Source: an uncultured Oscillibacter sp. (GTDB lineage: Bacteria > Bacillota > Clostridia > Oscillospirales > Oscillospiraceae). From it: a DNA stretch of 17,600 nucleotides. The position numbers were made by a program, and so were the translations under genes. The DNA lies in contig CABUDN010000037.1 in the NCBI GenBank assembly GCA_902490355.1, positions 1 to 17,600 on the forward strand. Reading direction: 5' to 3'. Positions 1 through 6,113 of this stretch are shown here, piece after piece. A model generated the notes under the pieces. The model saw only the letters and a list, made by a program, of their open reading frames with translations. It searched no databases and was not told the origin of the DNA. How positions within the stretch are numbered: the stretch's first letter is position 1; every line of letters starts with the position of its first letter.

Positions 1-178
1 AGCCGGAGGCCATATGGCCCGCGTTCTGCTCAGTCCGTACCAGGGTATACCCCAGGGACGGCGTCTCGCGCAGCACATCCGCAATCGGGCAGATGGTGGC
101 ACCCGCATATCCGAAGATGTGCTCCACACCCTCCCGCTTCAGAGCTTCCACCAGGATCTGTGCTCCTGTCATCATCAT
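1..178 (-). CDS. ilvB: Acetolactate synthase large subunit, N-terminal fragment (runs off the left edge)
   Basis: Only the first 59 codons are inside the window. The N-terminus reads MMMTGAQILVEALKREGVEH and continues with IFGYAGATICPI and VRTEQNAGHMASG, the typical start of the thiamine-diphosphate-binding domain of acetolactate synthase, the first common enzyme of branched-chain amino acid synthesis. Glu50 in RTEQNAGH matches the conserved Glu that activates the cofactor. Three ATG codons are stacked at the start; the first (178) lies about 7 nt after a GAGGAGGGG ribosome binding site. The gene is preceded by a leader with an Ile/Leu/Val-rich small ORF and an intrinsic terminator, which fits an ilv gene. 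A related ThDP enzyme such as a catabolic acetolactate synthase cannot be excluded from the N-terminus alone. Confidence 0.85.
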   Translation of the reverse strand, partial: MMMTGAQILVEALKREGVEHIFGYAGATICPIADVLRETPSLGYTLVRTEQNAGHMASG

Positions 179-225
179 GTTTGATCCCCTCCTCGGTGGT
201 CTGCCGGCTCCCATACCGGCGGAAT

Positions 226-265
226 AAAAAAATCCCGTGGTTCGTTGGTCGAACCACGGGATTTT
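226..265 (-). terminator. Intrinsic terminator in the ilvB leader (candidate attenuator)
   Basis: A perfect 16-bp stem (arms 250-265 and 229-244, 5-nt loop) runs into seven U residues when read on the minus strand. It lies between the leader ORF and ilvB, about 50 nt upstream of the ilvB start, so it would stop transcription before the gene unless disrupted. The outer part of its 5' arm is complementary to a segment inside the leader ORF (374-383). Confidence 0.85.
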
Positions 266-338
266 GGGTTATCCGTGCTGTTTCGGTGAGTCCTTGGAAG
301 ATTGTTCCGGTTTCACCGAGATGCATGTTCCCCGCCTC

Positions 339-446
339 TCAGGCATGACCAATCGCACTATCCTGTTTCCGTACCAAAATCCCCAGTACCAGAGCCAGAA
401 TAATGTTCAGAGTCAAAATCGCAATGAGAGCAGAGATCATGAACAT
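339..446 (-). CDS. Putative ilv leader peptide, 35 aa, rich in Ile/Leu/Val
   Basis: The ORF starts at ATG 446, nine nt after a GGAG ribosome binding site, and ends with TGA at 339-341. Of its 35 residues, 16 are Ile (7), Leu (7) or Val (2), including the run LNIILALVLGILV. This is the composition expected of a leader peptide that senses branched-chain aminoacyl-tRNA supply, and the next gene downstream is acetolactate synthase. An in-frame ATG at 455 would give 38 residues. The same composition would also suit a single transmembrane helix followed by a basic RKQ tail, so a small membrane protein is the alternative. No T-box signature was found in the leader, which supports a peptide-based mechanism but does not prove it. 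Confidence 0.65.
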   Translation of the reverse strand: MFMISALIAILTLNIILALVLGILVRKQDSAIGHA

Positions 447-476
447 TTGAAACATCTCCAATGTTTGGTTGGTCTT

Positions 477-505
477 ATTATACAAAGCCATGCATCAAAA
501 TACAA
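477..505 (-). promoter_or_regulatory. Promoter for the leader ORF and ilvB
   Basis: On the minus strand there is TTGTAT (500-505), a 17-bp spacer and a perfect TATAAT (477-482). Transcription would start near position 470, about 25 nt before the leader ORF, giving a leader of roughly 290 nt before ilvB. Confidence 0.7.
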
Positions 506-764
506 CATAAACCTGCCGCGCCGGAAAACATTTGTATCCTATCACGAATATGTTCCGCTTTCTTTTCTTCTATTTGTTGGAAAATTCCAATTTCATGTAT
601 TTTTACCCGTCCATATGCGCTGCGGGCTGTATGCCCACAGCAGGAGACATCCTACCTTTCTCACCCCGGAAATACGGCCCTTTTCCGGATGCCGGACTTG
701 CCGCATATTGCCCCGCCGCACGCTGAAAATCGAATTTTCCCACTGCCGGACACTTCGCATCCCC
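506..764. other. Intergenic stretch between divergent ilvB leader and cdd; no gene seen
   Basis: No ORF here has a convincing ribosome binding site or recognisable product. The only structure noticed is a 14-bp palindrome TTGGAAAATTCCAA at 577-590, which could be an operator but has no partner to support that. Confidence 0.4.
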
Positions 765-793
765 TTGCTTTTTTCCATGGGGACCACTATCAT
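765..793 (+). promoter_or_regulatory. Candidate promoter for cdd
   Basis: TTGCTT (765-770), a 17-bp spacer and TATCAT (788-793) lie about 48 nt upstream of the cytidine deaminase start. Both hexamers are imperfect, so this is a tentative call. Confidence 0.4.
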
Positions 794-841
794 AAATGGT
801 AAGATTGCAGCCATTTCCAATACCATCAGGAGGGATTGCCC

Positions 842-1243
842 ATGACCCGAGAGGAACTCAAATCCGCCGCCATGGCCATGCGGAAGCGGGCCTATTGTCC
901 GTACTCCCACTTTGCCGTAGGGGCCGCGCTGGAATGCCGGGACGGCACGGTCTTTACCGGATGCAACATTGAAAACGCAGGCTATTCACCCACCATCTGC
1001 GCCGAGCGCACCGCGGTGGCCAAGGCCGTCAGCGAGGGCCACACCGATTTTGTCCGCATCGCCGTAGCCGGAGGCGGAGACAACTTCTGCGTTCCCTGCG
1101 GGGTATGCCGCCAGGTGCTCCAGGAATTTGCCCCGGATCTGGAGGTCATCTGCCTCAACGAACAGGGCCAGGAACTGACCCTTTCCCTGCGGGAGCTGCT
1201 GCCCCACGGCTTCGACCGCTCTTTTCTGCCCCAGGAATCCTGA
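842..1243 (+). CDS. cdd: Cytidine deaminase
   Basis: This 133-residue protein has the full length of the small homotetrameric zinc cytidine deaminases, which convert cytidine and deoxycytidine to uridine and deoxyuridine in pyrimidine salvage. The catalytic signature is complete: TICAERTA places zinc ligand Cys53 and catalytic Glu55, and CVPCGVC supplies Cys86 and Cys89. The substrate-binding segment GCNIENAGYSP (40-50) is present. ATG 842 is chosen because AGGAGGG at 828-834 lies 7 nt upstream; an in-frame TTG at 836 would be only one nt from that site. The gene is a single unit followed directly by a strong terminator. Confidence 0.95.
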   Translation: MTREELKSAAMAMRKRAYCPYSHFAVGAALECRDGTVFTGCNIENAGYSPTICAERTAVAKAVSEGHTDFVRIAVAGGGDNFCVPCGVCRQVLQEFAPDLEVICLNEQGQELTLSLRELLPHGFDRSFLPQES

Positions 1244-1260
1244 CACCATCCACTCTGCGC

Positions 1261-1303
1261 AGCAAGCCCGGATGCCGAAACGGCATCCGGGCTTGCTGAT
1301 TTT
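1261..1303 (+). terminator. Terminator of cdd
   Basis: A 17-bp perfect stem (arms 1261-1277 and 1281-1297, AAA loop), AGCAAGCCCGGATGCCG and its complement, is followed by GATTTTTG. The stem is symmetric, but only the plus strand shows a T run. Confidence 0.9.
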
Positions 1304-1383
1304 TGATGCTTTTCTCACACGACGGCAGGGCAGGGGAGACCCAACCATCCGCACCCGCTTTCCCCGCCGGTACATTCTGCCGG

Positions 1384-2052
1384 TCAGTCCGCCTGCACTT
1401 CCCGCAGTACCAGGTCCCGGCTGGCCTCCATATGGCGGCGCACGGCGGCGTAGGCCTCCAGATCGTCCCGGCCGCTGCTGCGGCGAATGGCGTCCACAAT
1501 GGCCTGATGCTCCTCCCGGGCCACCGCCCGGCGGTTGGGACTGTGAAAACTCTCCTTGGCGATCACCGACATCCGGTAGTGATAGCTCTCAAAGAGCTGC
1601 AAAAATTCCTGATTGCCGGAAAACTCCACCAGCAGGCGATGGAAGGCGAAATCCTCCGCCCAGTACTCTTCCAAATCCGTCTGCTCGCCCTGGGCCTCCA
1701 TCCGTGCCACACTCGCTTCCAGAGCATTCAGCAAGGCCGCGCCCTCATCCGTCTCCTTGCGGTGCGCCAGATGCAGCGCGCAAAAGCCCTCCACCGCCGT
1801 ACGCAGCTGATACGTCTCCCAGACATCCGCCTGGGACATGTGATGGAGCCGGAACCCCCGGCTGGGCAGAATGTCAATCAGCCGCTCCTGACTCAGCCGC
1901 ACCAGAGCGTCCTTGACCGGAGTGCGGGAAATGCCGATGGCCGCCGCCAGCTTCGTCTCGGAGTAGATCTGATCCTCCGCCAGGGAGCCTGTGACGATCT
2001 GCTCCTTGATATGGGCATATGCCTCCTCCTGTAAAAACCGGTAGCCCGCCAT
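1384..2052 (-). CDS. GntR-family transcriptional regulator, FCD (FadR/VanR) subgroup
   Basis: The 222-residue protein has an N-terminal GntR winged helix-turn-helix (about residues 10-75; SETKLAAAIGISRTPVKDALVRL is the recognition part) and a C-terminal all-helical FCD ligand domain (about 85-210). The FCD domain shows the metal and ligand positions DFAFHRLL, EEHQAIVDAI and VRRHMEASR. FCD regulators usually respond to small organic acids such as sugar acids. The start at 2052 follows AAGGAGGA at good spacing; an upstream in-frame extension lacks one. The gene is divergent from the dehydrogenase-kinase operon, and GGTATACC palindromes sit in both promoters, so it is inferred to repress itself and that operon until a four-carbon acid sugar or intermediate binds. 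Confidence 0.9.
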   Translation of the reverse strand: MAGYRFLQEEAYAHIKEQIVTGSLAEDQIYSETKLAAAIGISRTPVKDALVRLSQERLIDILPSRGFRLHHMSQADVWETYQLRTAVEGFCALHLAHRKETDEGAALLNALEASVARMEAQGEQTDLEEYWAEDFAFHRLLVEFSGNQEFLQLFESYHYRMSVIAKESFHSPNRRAVAREEHQAIVDAIRRSSGRDDLEAYAAVRRHMEASRDLVLREVQAD

Positions 2053-2098
2053 AGTGGTCCTCCTTCTGCGTTCTGCGCAATCCAATTCGTCTGCCGGT

Positions 2099-2128
2099 AT
2101 CTTATCAGAATCCCGGTATACCGTTCAA
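2099..2128 (-). promoter_or_regulatory. Promoter of the gntR gene with embedded operator
   Basis: Reading the minus strand, TTGAAC (2123-2128), an 18-bp spacer and TAAGAT (2099-2104). The perfect palindrome CGGTATACCG (2114-2123) fills the spacer next to the -35 box, as expected for an autorepressed gene. Confidence 0.6.
2114..2123. promoter_or_regulatory. Candidate GntR operator 1
   Basis: The perfect palindrome CGGTATACCG shares its GGTATACC core with the site at 2216-2227 on the other side of the same divergent region. The repeated core in both promoters is the evidence that it is the binding site of the adjacent regulator. Confidence 0.65.
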
Positions 2129-2211
2129 GGGATTTTTTCACAAAATCCCCCCGGTTCTTTTTGTATAAGCTGCTGTTTTTTCCATTTTTGCAGGAAAATC
2201 ATAATTTTCTC

Positions 2212-2240
2212 TTGACCGGTATACCGGTATACTATATACT
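2212..2240 (+). promoter_or_regulatory. Promoter of the dehydrogenase-kinase operon with embedded operator
   Basis: TTGACC (2212-2217), a 17-bp spacer and TATACT (2235-2240). The palindrome CCGGTATACCGG (2216-2227) occupies the spacer and is followed by an overlapping copy, CCGGTATACT. Binding there would block RNA polymerase. The transcript would have an untranslated leader of about 100 nt. Confidence 0.75.
2216..2227. promoter_or_regulatory. Candidate GntR operator 2
   Basis: A 12-bp perfect palindrome CCGGTATACCGG, with a second overlapping half-copy to 2233. It lies between the -35 and -10 boxes of the catabolic operon and repeats the GGTATACC core of operator 1. Confidence 0.7.
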
Positions 2241-2344
2241 GACATCAACGAACGCAACGAAGGGTAAGCGTTGCGCAATTCCCGGCGCTCCGACGGAAAA
2301 CGCCGCCGCCGCAATTCATATGGAATTTACAGGAGGATGGTCTT

Positions 2345-3238
2345 ATGAGCAAGGTCGGTTTCATTGGTCTGGGCATTATGGGTCGCCCCATGGCGACGAA
2401 TCTGGTGAAGGCGGGACAGGATCTGATGGTCAGCGATCTCAATGAGACGCTGGTCAAGGAGCTGTGCGACATGGGCGCTTCTTCCGGCAGCTATGCCGAT
2501 ATCGCCCGGGAGTGCGATCTCATTATTACGATCCTGCCCACCGGCGCCATCGTCCGGGAGGTGCTGTTCGGAGAGAACGGCGTGGCCTCCGCGCTGACCG
2601 CCGGCAAGGTGGTGTGCGATATGTCCAGCGTCACCCCCGGTGAATCCCAGGAGTGCTACCGCCGTCTCAAGGAAATCGGCGTGGGCTTTGTGGATGCTCC
2701 CGTCTCCGGCGGCGAGCCCGGCGCCATTGCCGGTACTCTGGCCATCATGTGCGGCGGCGACCAGGCGGACTTCGACCGGCTCAAGCCTGTGTTCGAGATC
2801 ATGGGCAGCAGCGCCCTGCTGATCGGCAGCTCCGGCGCCGGCAGCGTCACCAAGCTGGCCAACCAGATCATGGTCAACCTGAACATCGCCGCGGTGTCCG
2901 AGGCCCTGGTGCTGGCCACCAAGGCCGGTGTGGACCCCATGAAGGTCTATCACGCCGTCCGGGGCGGTCTGGCCGGCAGCACCGTGCTGGACGCCAAGGC
3001 TCCCATGATGTGCAAGCGCAACTTCAAGCCCGGCGGCACCATCCGCGTCAACCACAAGGACATCAAGAACGTCCTGGCCACCGCTCACGAGATTGATGTC
3101 CCCCTGCCCCTGACCGCCCAGCTCTTCGAGATTCAGCAGGCCCTGAAGGTCTCCGGCCACATGGATGACGACCACTCCGGCTACGTGCAGTACTTCGAGC
3201 AGCTGGCCGGCGTCACCGTTCACTCCGACGAGGACTGA
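2345..3238 (+). CDS. NAD(P)-dependent beta-hydroxyacid dehydrogenase (tartronate semialdehyde reductase / threonate dehydrogenase type)
   Basis: The 297-residue protein is full length for the 3-hydroxyisobutyrate dehydrogenase-like family. It has the N-terminal dinucleotide-binding motif GFIGLGIMGRPMA (5-17), the substrate-binding motif DAPVSGGEPGA (117-127) and the catalytic Lys170 with Asn173 in GSVTKLANQ. Close relatives include 2-hydroxy-3-oxopropionate reductase (GarR/GlxR) and L-threonate or D-erythronate dehydrogenases. Only 18 nt separate it from a four-carbon acid sugar kinase gene. That pairing is known from tetronate catabolism, where the dehydrogenase oxidises the acid sugar and the kinase phosphorylates the 3-oxo product. 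The exact substrate cannot be read from sequence. AGGAGG precedes the start at normal spacing. Confidence 0.88.
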   Translation: MSKVGFIGLGIMGRPMATNLVKAGQDLMVSDLNETLVKELCDMGASSGSYADIARECDLIITILPTGAIVREVLFGENGVASALTAGKVVCDMSSVTPGESQECYRRLKEIGVGFVDAPVSGGEPGAIAGTLAIMCGGDQADFDRLKPVFEIMGSSALLIGSSGAGSVTKLANQIMVNLNIAAVSEALVLATKAGVDPMKVYHAVRGGLAGSTVLDAKAPMMCKRNFKPGGTIRVNHKDIKNVLATAHEIDVPLPLTAQLFEIQQALKVSGHMDDDHSGYVQYFEQLAGVTVHSDED

Positions 3239-3256
3239 GCAGGGGAGGGCAGTACC

Positions 3257-4687
3257 ATGGAACAGACCATCCGTGCCGACATTCTCAACTCTTTCCCCCC
3301 TGTGGACCAGGCCGCGGTGGAAGCCCTGCTGCGCCAGGAGATCGACGCCAGCGATGTGAAATTCATCGTCCTGGACGATGACCCCACCGGTGTCCAAACC
3401 GTTCACGACGTTTTCGTCTACACGGACTGGTCCGTGGAGAGCATCCGCAGCGGCCTCATGGAGCCCGGCAAGGTCTTCTACATCCTGACCAACAGCCGCG
3501 GCCTCACGGCGGAACAGACCACCGCCGTGCACCGGGAGATCTCCGCCAACATCAACGCCGCGGCCAAGGCCAGCGGCAAGCGCTACCTCATCATGAGCCG
3601 CAGTGACTCCACCCTCCGGGGCCATTTCCCCCTGGAGACCGAGCTGCTGCGTGAGGGCATGGAGGAGGCGGGCCGCCATGTGGACGGCGAGATCCTGTGC
3701 CCCTTCTTCCTGGAGGGCGGCCGCTTCACCATCGGCAACACCCACTATGTCCAGTACGGTGACGAGCTGGTGCCCGCCGCCCAGACGGAGTTTGCCAAGG
3801 ATAAGACCTTCGGCTACACCCATTCCGACATTCCCTCCTACATTGAGGAGAAGACCGGCGGAAAGTATCCTGCCGCTTCCGTCACCTGCATCTCCCTGGA
3901 GGAGCTGCGGGCTCAGGATTACGACGGCATTGTTGCCAAGCTGGACGCCGTGACGGACTTCAACAAGGTGTGCGTCAATGCCGTGAGCTACTGCGACATC
4001 AAGATCTTCGCCGTGGCTCTGTACCGGAGCCTGGCCCACGGCAAGACGTTCCTGTTCCGCACGGCGGCAGGCCTCGTTAAGGTGGTGGGCGGCATCACCG
4101 ACATTCCCCTGCTGCGCCGGCGGGATATGGTGACCATGGACACCGGCACCGGCGGCGTGGTGGTTGTGGGCAGCCACACCAAAAAGACCACTGCCCAGCT
4201 GGAAGCGCTGCTGAAGCTGCCCTGCGTGGTGCCCATTGAGTTCCACAGCGACCTGGTTCTGGAGGGCGATGAGGCCTTCTACGCCGAGGTGGACCGGTGC
4301 GTGGCTCAGGAGGAGGACGTCATCCGCTCCGGCAAGGTGGCCGTGTGCTACACCAACCGCAAGCTGCTGACGGTGGAAAACGACACCCCGGAAAGCGCCC
4401 TGATGCGCAGCGTCAAGATCAGCGACGGCGTGCAGAGCCTGGTGGGCCGTCTGAAGGTCACGCCTGCCTTTATCATTGCCAAGGGCGGCATTACATCCAG
4501 CACCGTGGGCACCGAGGCCCTGGGCGTCAAGAAGGCCAATGTGCTGGGCCAGATCTGCCCGGGCATTCCCGTCTGGCAGACCGATGCAAACAGCCGGTTC
4601 CCCGGCATTCCCTATGTGATTTTCCCGGGAAACGTAGGTGGAGAGGAAACCCTGCGTCAGGCCGTGGAAATTCTGGTGGAGGAATAA
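3257..4687 (+). CDS. Four-carbon acid sugar kinase family protein (OtnK/DtnK, formerly DUF1537)
   Basis: At 476 residues this is the usual two-domain length. The N-terminal domain carries the signature FIVLDDDPTGVQT (DDDPTG at 40-45), followed by FYILTNSRGL and MSRSDSTLRGHFPLE. The C-terminal nucleotide-binding domain has AKGGITSS (GGIT at 410-413) and PGNVGGEETL near 458. Enzymes of this family phosphorylate D-threonate, D-erythronate or 3-oxo-tetronates with ATP. It is the second gene of the operon after the dehydrogenase, with ribosome binding site GGGGAGGG. No aldolase/epimerase (OtnC, OtnI) or PdxA2-like partner lies in the window, so the later pathway steps must be elsewhere. The 3' end is followed at once by the hairpin array. 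Confidence 0.92.
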   Translation: MEQTIRADILNSFPPVDQAAVEALLRQEIDASDVKFIVLDDDPTGVQTVHDVFVYTDWSVESIRSGLMEPGKVFYILTNSRGLTAEQTTAVHREISANINAAAKASGKRYLIMSRSDSTLRGHFPLETELLREGMEEAGRHVDGEILCPFFLEGGRFTIGNTHYVQYGDELVPAAQTEFAKDKTFGYTHSDIPSYIEEKTGGKYPAASVTCISLEELRAQDYDGIVAKLDAVTDFNKVCVNAVSYCDIKIFAVALYRSLAHGKTFLFRTAAGLVKVVGGITDIPLLRRRDMVTMDTGTGGVVVVGSHTKKTTAQLEALLKLPCVVPIEFHSDLVLEGDEAFYAEVDRCVAQEEDVIRSGKVAVCYTNRKLLTVENDTPESALMRSVKISDGVQSLVGRLKVTPAFIIAKGGITSSTVGTEALGVKKANVLGQICPGIPVWQTDANSRFPGIPYVIFPGNVGGEETLRQAVEILVEE

Positions 4688-4699
4688 TCCATCATCAAA

Positions 4700-4961
4700 C
4701 ACCCGCAGGGAGCAGCTGCTCCCTGCGGGTGAGCTTTTCGAAAAAGCCTCGCAGAGTTTGCGCCGAATGGCGCAAAAAAATGAAATCCATTTTCTCCGGC
4801 GACATGTGCGTCGGAGAAAATACTTTGCAGCCCGCAAGTGTGGGATTTGTCCGCTTATAGCGGACAAATCCTGCGCGCGGCGGACTGTGTCTCTGTCGAA
4901 AAAGTGGCTGTGCCACTTTTTCGACAGACTGACCCGCAGGGAGCATCTGCTCCCTGCGGGT
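4700..4961. repeat. Array of six hairpins between convergent genes
   Basis: Successive inverted repeats fill this interval: a 32-bp perfect palindrome with arm CACCCGCAGGGAGCAG (4700-4731); TTTGCGCC/GGCGCAAA (4757-4776); ATTTTCTCCG/CGGAGAAAAT (4789-4821); a 13-bp stem GGATTTGTCCGCT (4843-4871); a 17-bp stem (4892-4928); and ACCCGCAGGGAGCA/TGCTCCCTGCGGGT (4932-4961). The first and last hairpins are near-identical, so the element is bracketed by the same palindrome. It lies between the stops of the kinase (plus) and the D-2-hydroxyacid dehydrogenase (minus). Only the last hairpin has a short T-rich tail (TGTTTTC) on the plus strand, so simple termination does not explain the whole. It may be a palindromic mobile or REP/BIME-like intergenic element or a structured RNA. 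Confidence 0.85.
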
Positions 4962-4974
4962 GTTTTCATACACT

Positions 4975-5958
4975 TTACCGCAGCTCCGTGGGGCAATCTT
5001 CCCCCCGGGCCATCTGGCAGATTCCCCGGATGCCGCACTCCACCATACTGGCAACGGCAGCGTCGGTATAAAAGGCCATATGCTGGGTCATCACCACGTT
5101 GCGGAACTGATGGAGATAGAACCAGTTCCGGTTGGGCAGGATGTCCACCCGGTGGTCCTCGTGGACGATGCCCTCCTCACCCTCGGACGTATCCATGCCC
5201 AGGGCGCCGATCTTCTGGCTCTCAATGCCCTCAATCAGGGCCTCAATATCGGCCAGCTCGCCCCGGGAGCAGTTGATCAGCACCACACCGTCCTTCATCT
5301 TGGCAATGGATTCCCGGTTGATGATATGGTAATTGGAATCAAAGAGGGGCATATGCAGGGTGATGATATCGCTCTGTGCCAGAAGGGTATCCCAGTCCAC
5401 ATAGGTCACCAGTCCGGAAAGGGCCGGATTTTCCCGCAGATCATAGGCCAGCATCCGGCAGCCGAAGCCGGAGAGGTTGCGCACCACCTGCGCACCGATC
5501 TTTCCCGTGCCCACAATGCCCACGGTCAAGTCCTTGAGCTCCCGGCCCTGCAGCCCCTCCAGGGAAAAATCGTTGACCTGTCCCCGCCACATGGCCTGCT
5601 TATACTGGCGCAGGCACATGAGCAGCAGCATTACCGTGAAATCCGCCACGCCGTTGGGATCATAGCTGGCATTGCACACCCGTATCCCCAGCTCATGCGC
5701 ATGGCGAAGGTCAATGTGGTTGTATCCCACCGTGCGGGTGGAGAGATACCGCACGCCCTGGGCATAGAATTGATCCAGCAAAGCCGCGTCGATGGTCCCC
5801 TGTCCCAGGATGGACACGCCCTCACAGCCCGCCGACAGGGCTGCGGTATCCGGTCCGGGCACTGCGCCGCTGGTCTCTAGTTCCACCCCCAGCTCTCGCG
5901 CCAGGGTTTCCATCTGTTCCTGCTCATCAGGCCGCGTCTCATACGCAAAGATCTTCAT
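4975..5958 (-). CDS. D-2-hydroxyacid dehydrogenase, D-lactate dehydrogenase/VanH-like
   Basis: The 327-residue protein belongs to the D-isomer-specific 2-hydroxyacid dehydrogenases, which reduce 2-keto acids to D-2-hydroxy acids with NAD(P)H. It has the substrate-side motif YLSTRTVGYNHIDL (71-84), the nucleotide motif VGIVGTGKIG (GxGxxG at 150-155), catalytic Arg232 in NCSRGEL, an acidic cluster DTSEGEEG (256-263) that should hold the catalytic Glu, and catalytic His293 in TQHMAFYT. The STRTVGYNHID segment places it with fermentative D-lactate dehydrogenase, D-hydroxyisocaproate dehydrogenase and VanH rather than phosphoglycerate dehydrogenase. ATG 5958 is chosen because AAGGAGGAG lies 6 nt upstream; an in-frame TTG at 5976 overlaps that site. 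No van ligase genes are nearby, so a role in glycopeptide resistance is not supported. It is divergent from a LysR gene. Confidence 0.9.
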   Translation of the reverse strand: MKIFAYETRPDEQEQMETLARELGVELETSGAVPGPDTAALSAGCEGVSILGQGTIDAALLDQFYAQGVRYLSTRTVGYNHIDLRHAHELGIRVCNASYDPNGVADFTVMLLLMCLRQYKQAMWRGQVNDFSLEGLQGRELKDLTVGIVGTGKIGAQVVRNLSGFGCRMLAYDLRENPALSGLVTYVDWDTLLAQSDIITLHMPLFDSNYHIINRESIAKMKDGVVLINCSRGELADIEALIEGIESQKIGALGMDTSEGEEGIVHEDHRVDILPNRNWFYLHQFRNVVMTQHMAFYTDAAVASMVECGIRGICQMARGEDCPTELR

Positions 5959-6032
5959 ATGCTGCTCCTCCTTCAAACGCCGTACCGTTGGCTGTCGGAC
6001 AGCCTCCGGCAGCTCTATTATAACGATTTGTC

Positions 6033-6062
6033 ATTATACACCCGAATATTCAGGGTTGTAAA
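6033..6062 (-). promoter_or_regulatory. Promoter of the D-2-hydroxyacid dehydrogenase gene
   Basis: On the minus strand: TTTACA (6057-6062), an 18-bp spacer and TATAAT (6033-6038). A second TATAAT occurs downstream (6017-6022) without a clear -35 box. The spacer contains the palindrome at 6041-6055. Confidence 0.6.
6041..6055. promoter_or_regulatory. Candidate LysR operator in the divergent promoter
   Basis: A 15-bp interrupted palindrome, CCCGAATATTCAGGG, lies within the overlapping divergent promoters and is flanked by TTATACA and TTGTAAA. LysR-type regulators usually bind such dyads near their own promoter, so this is the likely binding site. This assignment is an inference from position and symmetry. 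Confidence 0.5.
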
Positions 6063-6084
6063 CCAAGAATTTTCGTATTAAAAT
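6056..6084 (+). promoter_or_regulatory. Promoter of the lysR gene
   Basis: TTGTAA (6056-6061), a 17-bp spacer and TAAAAT (6079-6084) lie 30 nt upstream of the LysR start. The -35 box overlaps that of the opposing gene. Confidence 0.55.
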
Positions 6085-6113
6085 AAGAAAAAGTGATAAT
6101 AGTGGGGTGGCGT

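Noticed and set aside
226..505. T-box riboswitch upstream of ilvB
   Set aside because: No AGGGTGGTACCGCG-like antiterminator sequence or specifier arrangement was found in the leader; the only match is a terminator.
593..910. Minus-strand ORF of 105 codons overlapping the cdd start
   Set aside because: It overlaps a certain gene, has no ribosome binding site and no recognisable product.
4700..4961. CRISPR array
   Set aside because: The repeats are inverted hairpins of different sequence, not identical direct repeats with spacers.
2327..5038. Open frame of 903 codons on the minus strand across the dehydrogenase, kinase and hairpin array
   Set aside because: It is antisense to two clear genes, has a His/Gly/Ala/Leu-rich shadow composition and runs through the palindrome array; it lacks recognisable domains.
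4975..5958. VanH as part of a vancomycin-resistance cluster
   Set aside because: The protein is VanH/D-lactate dehydrogenase-like, but no D-Ala-D-Lac ligase, VanX or two-component genes are near.
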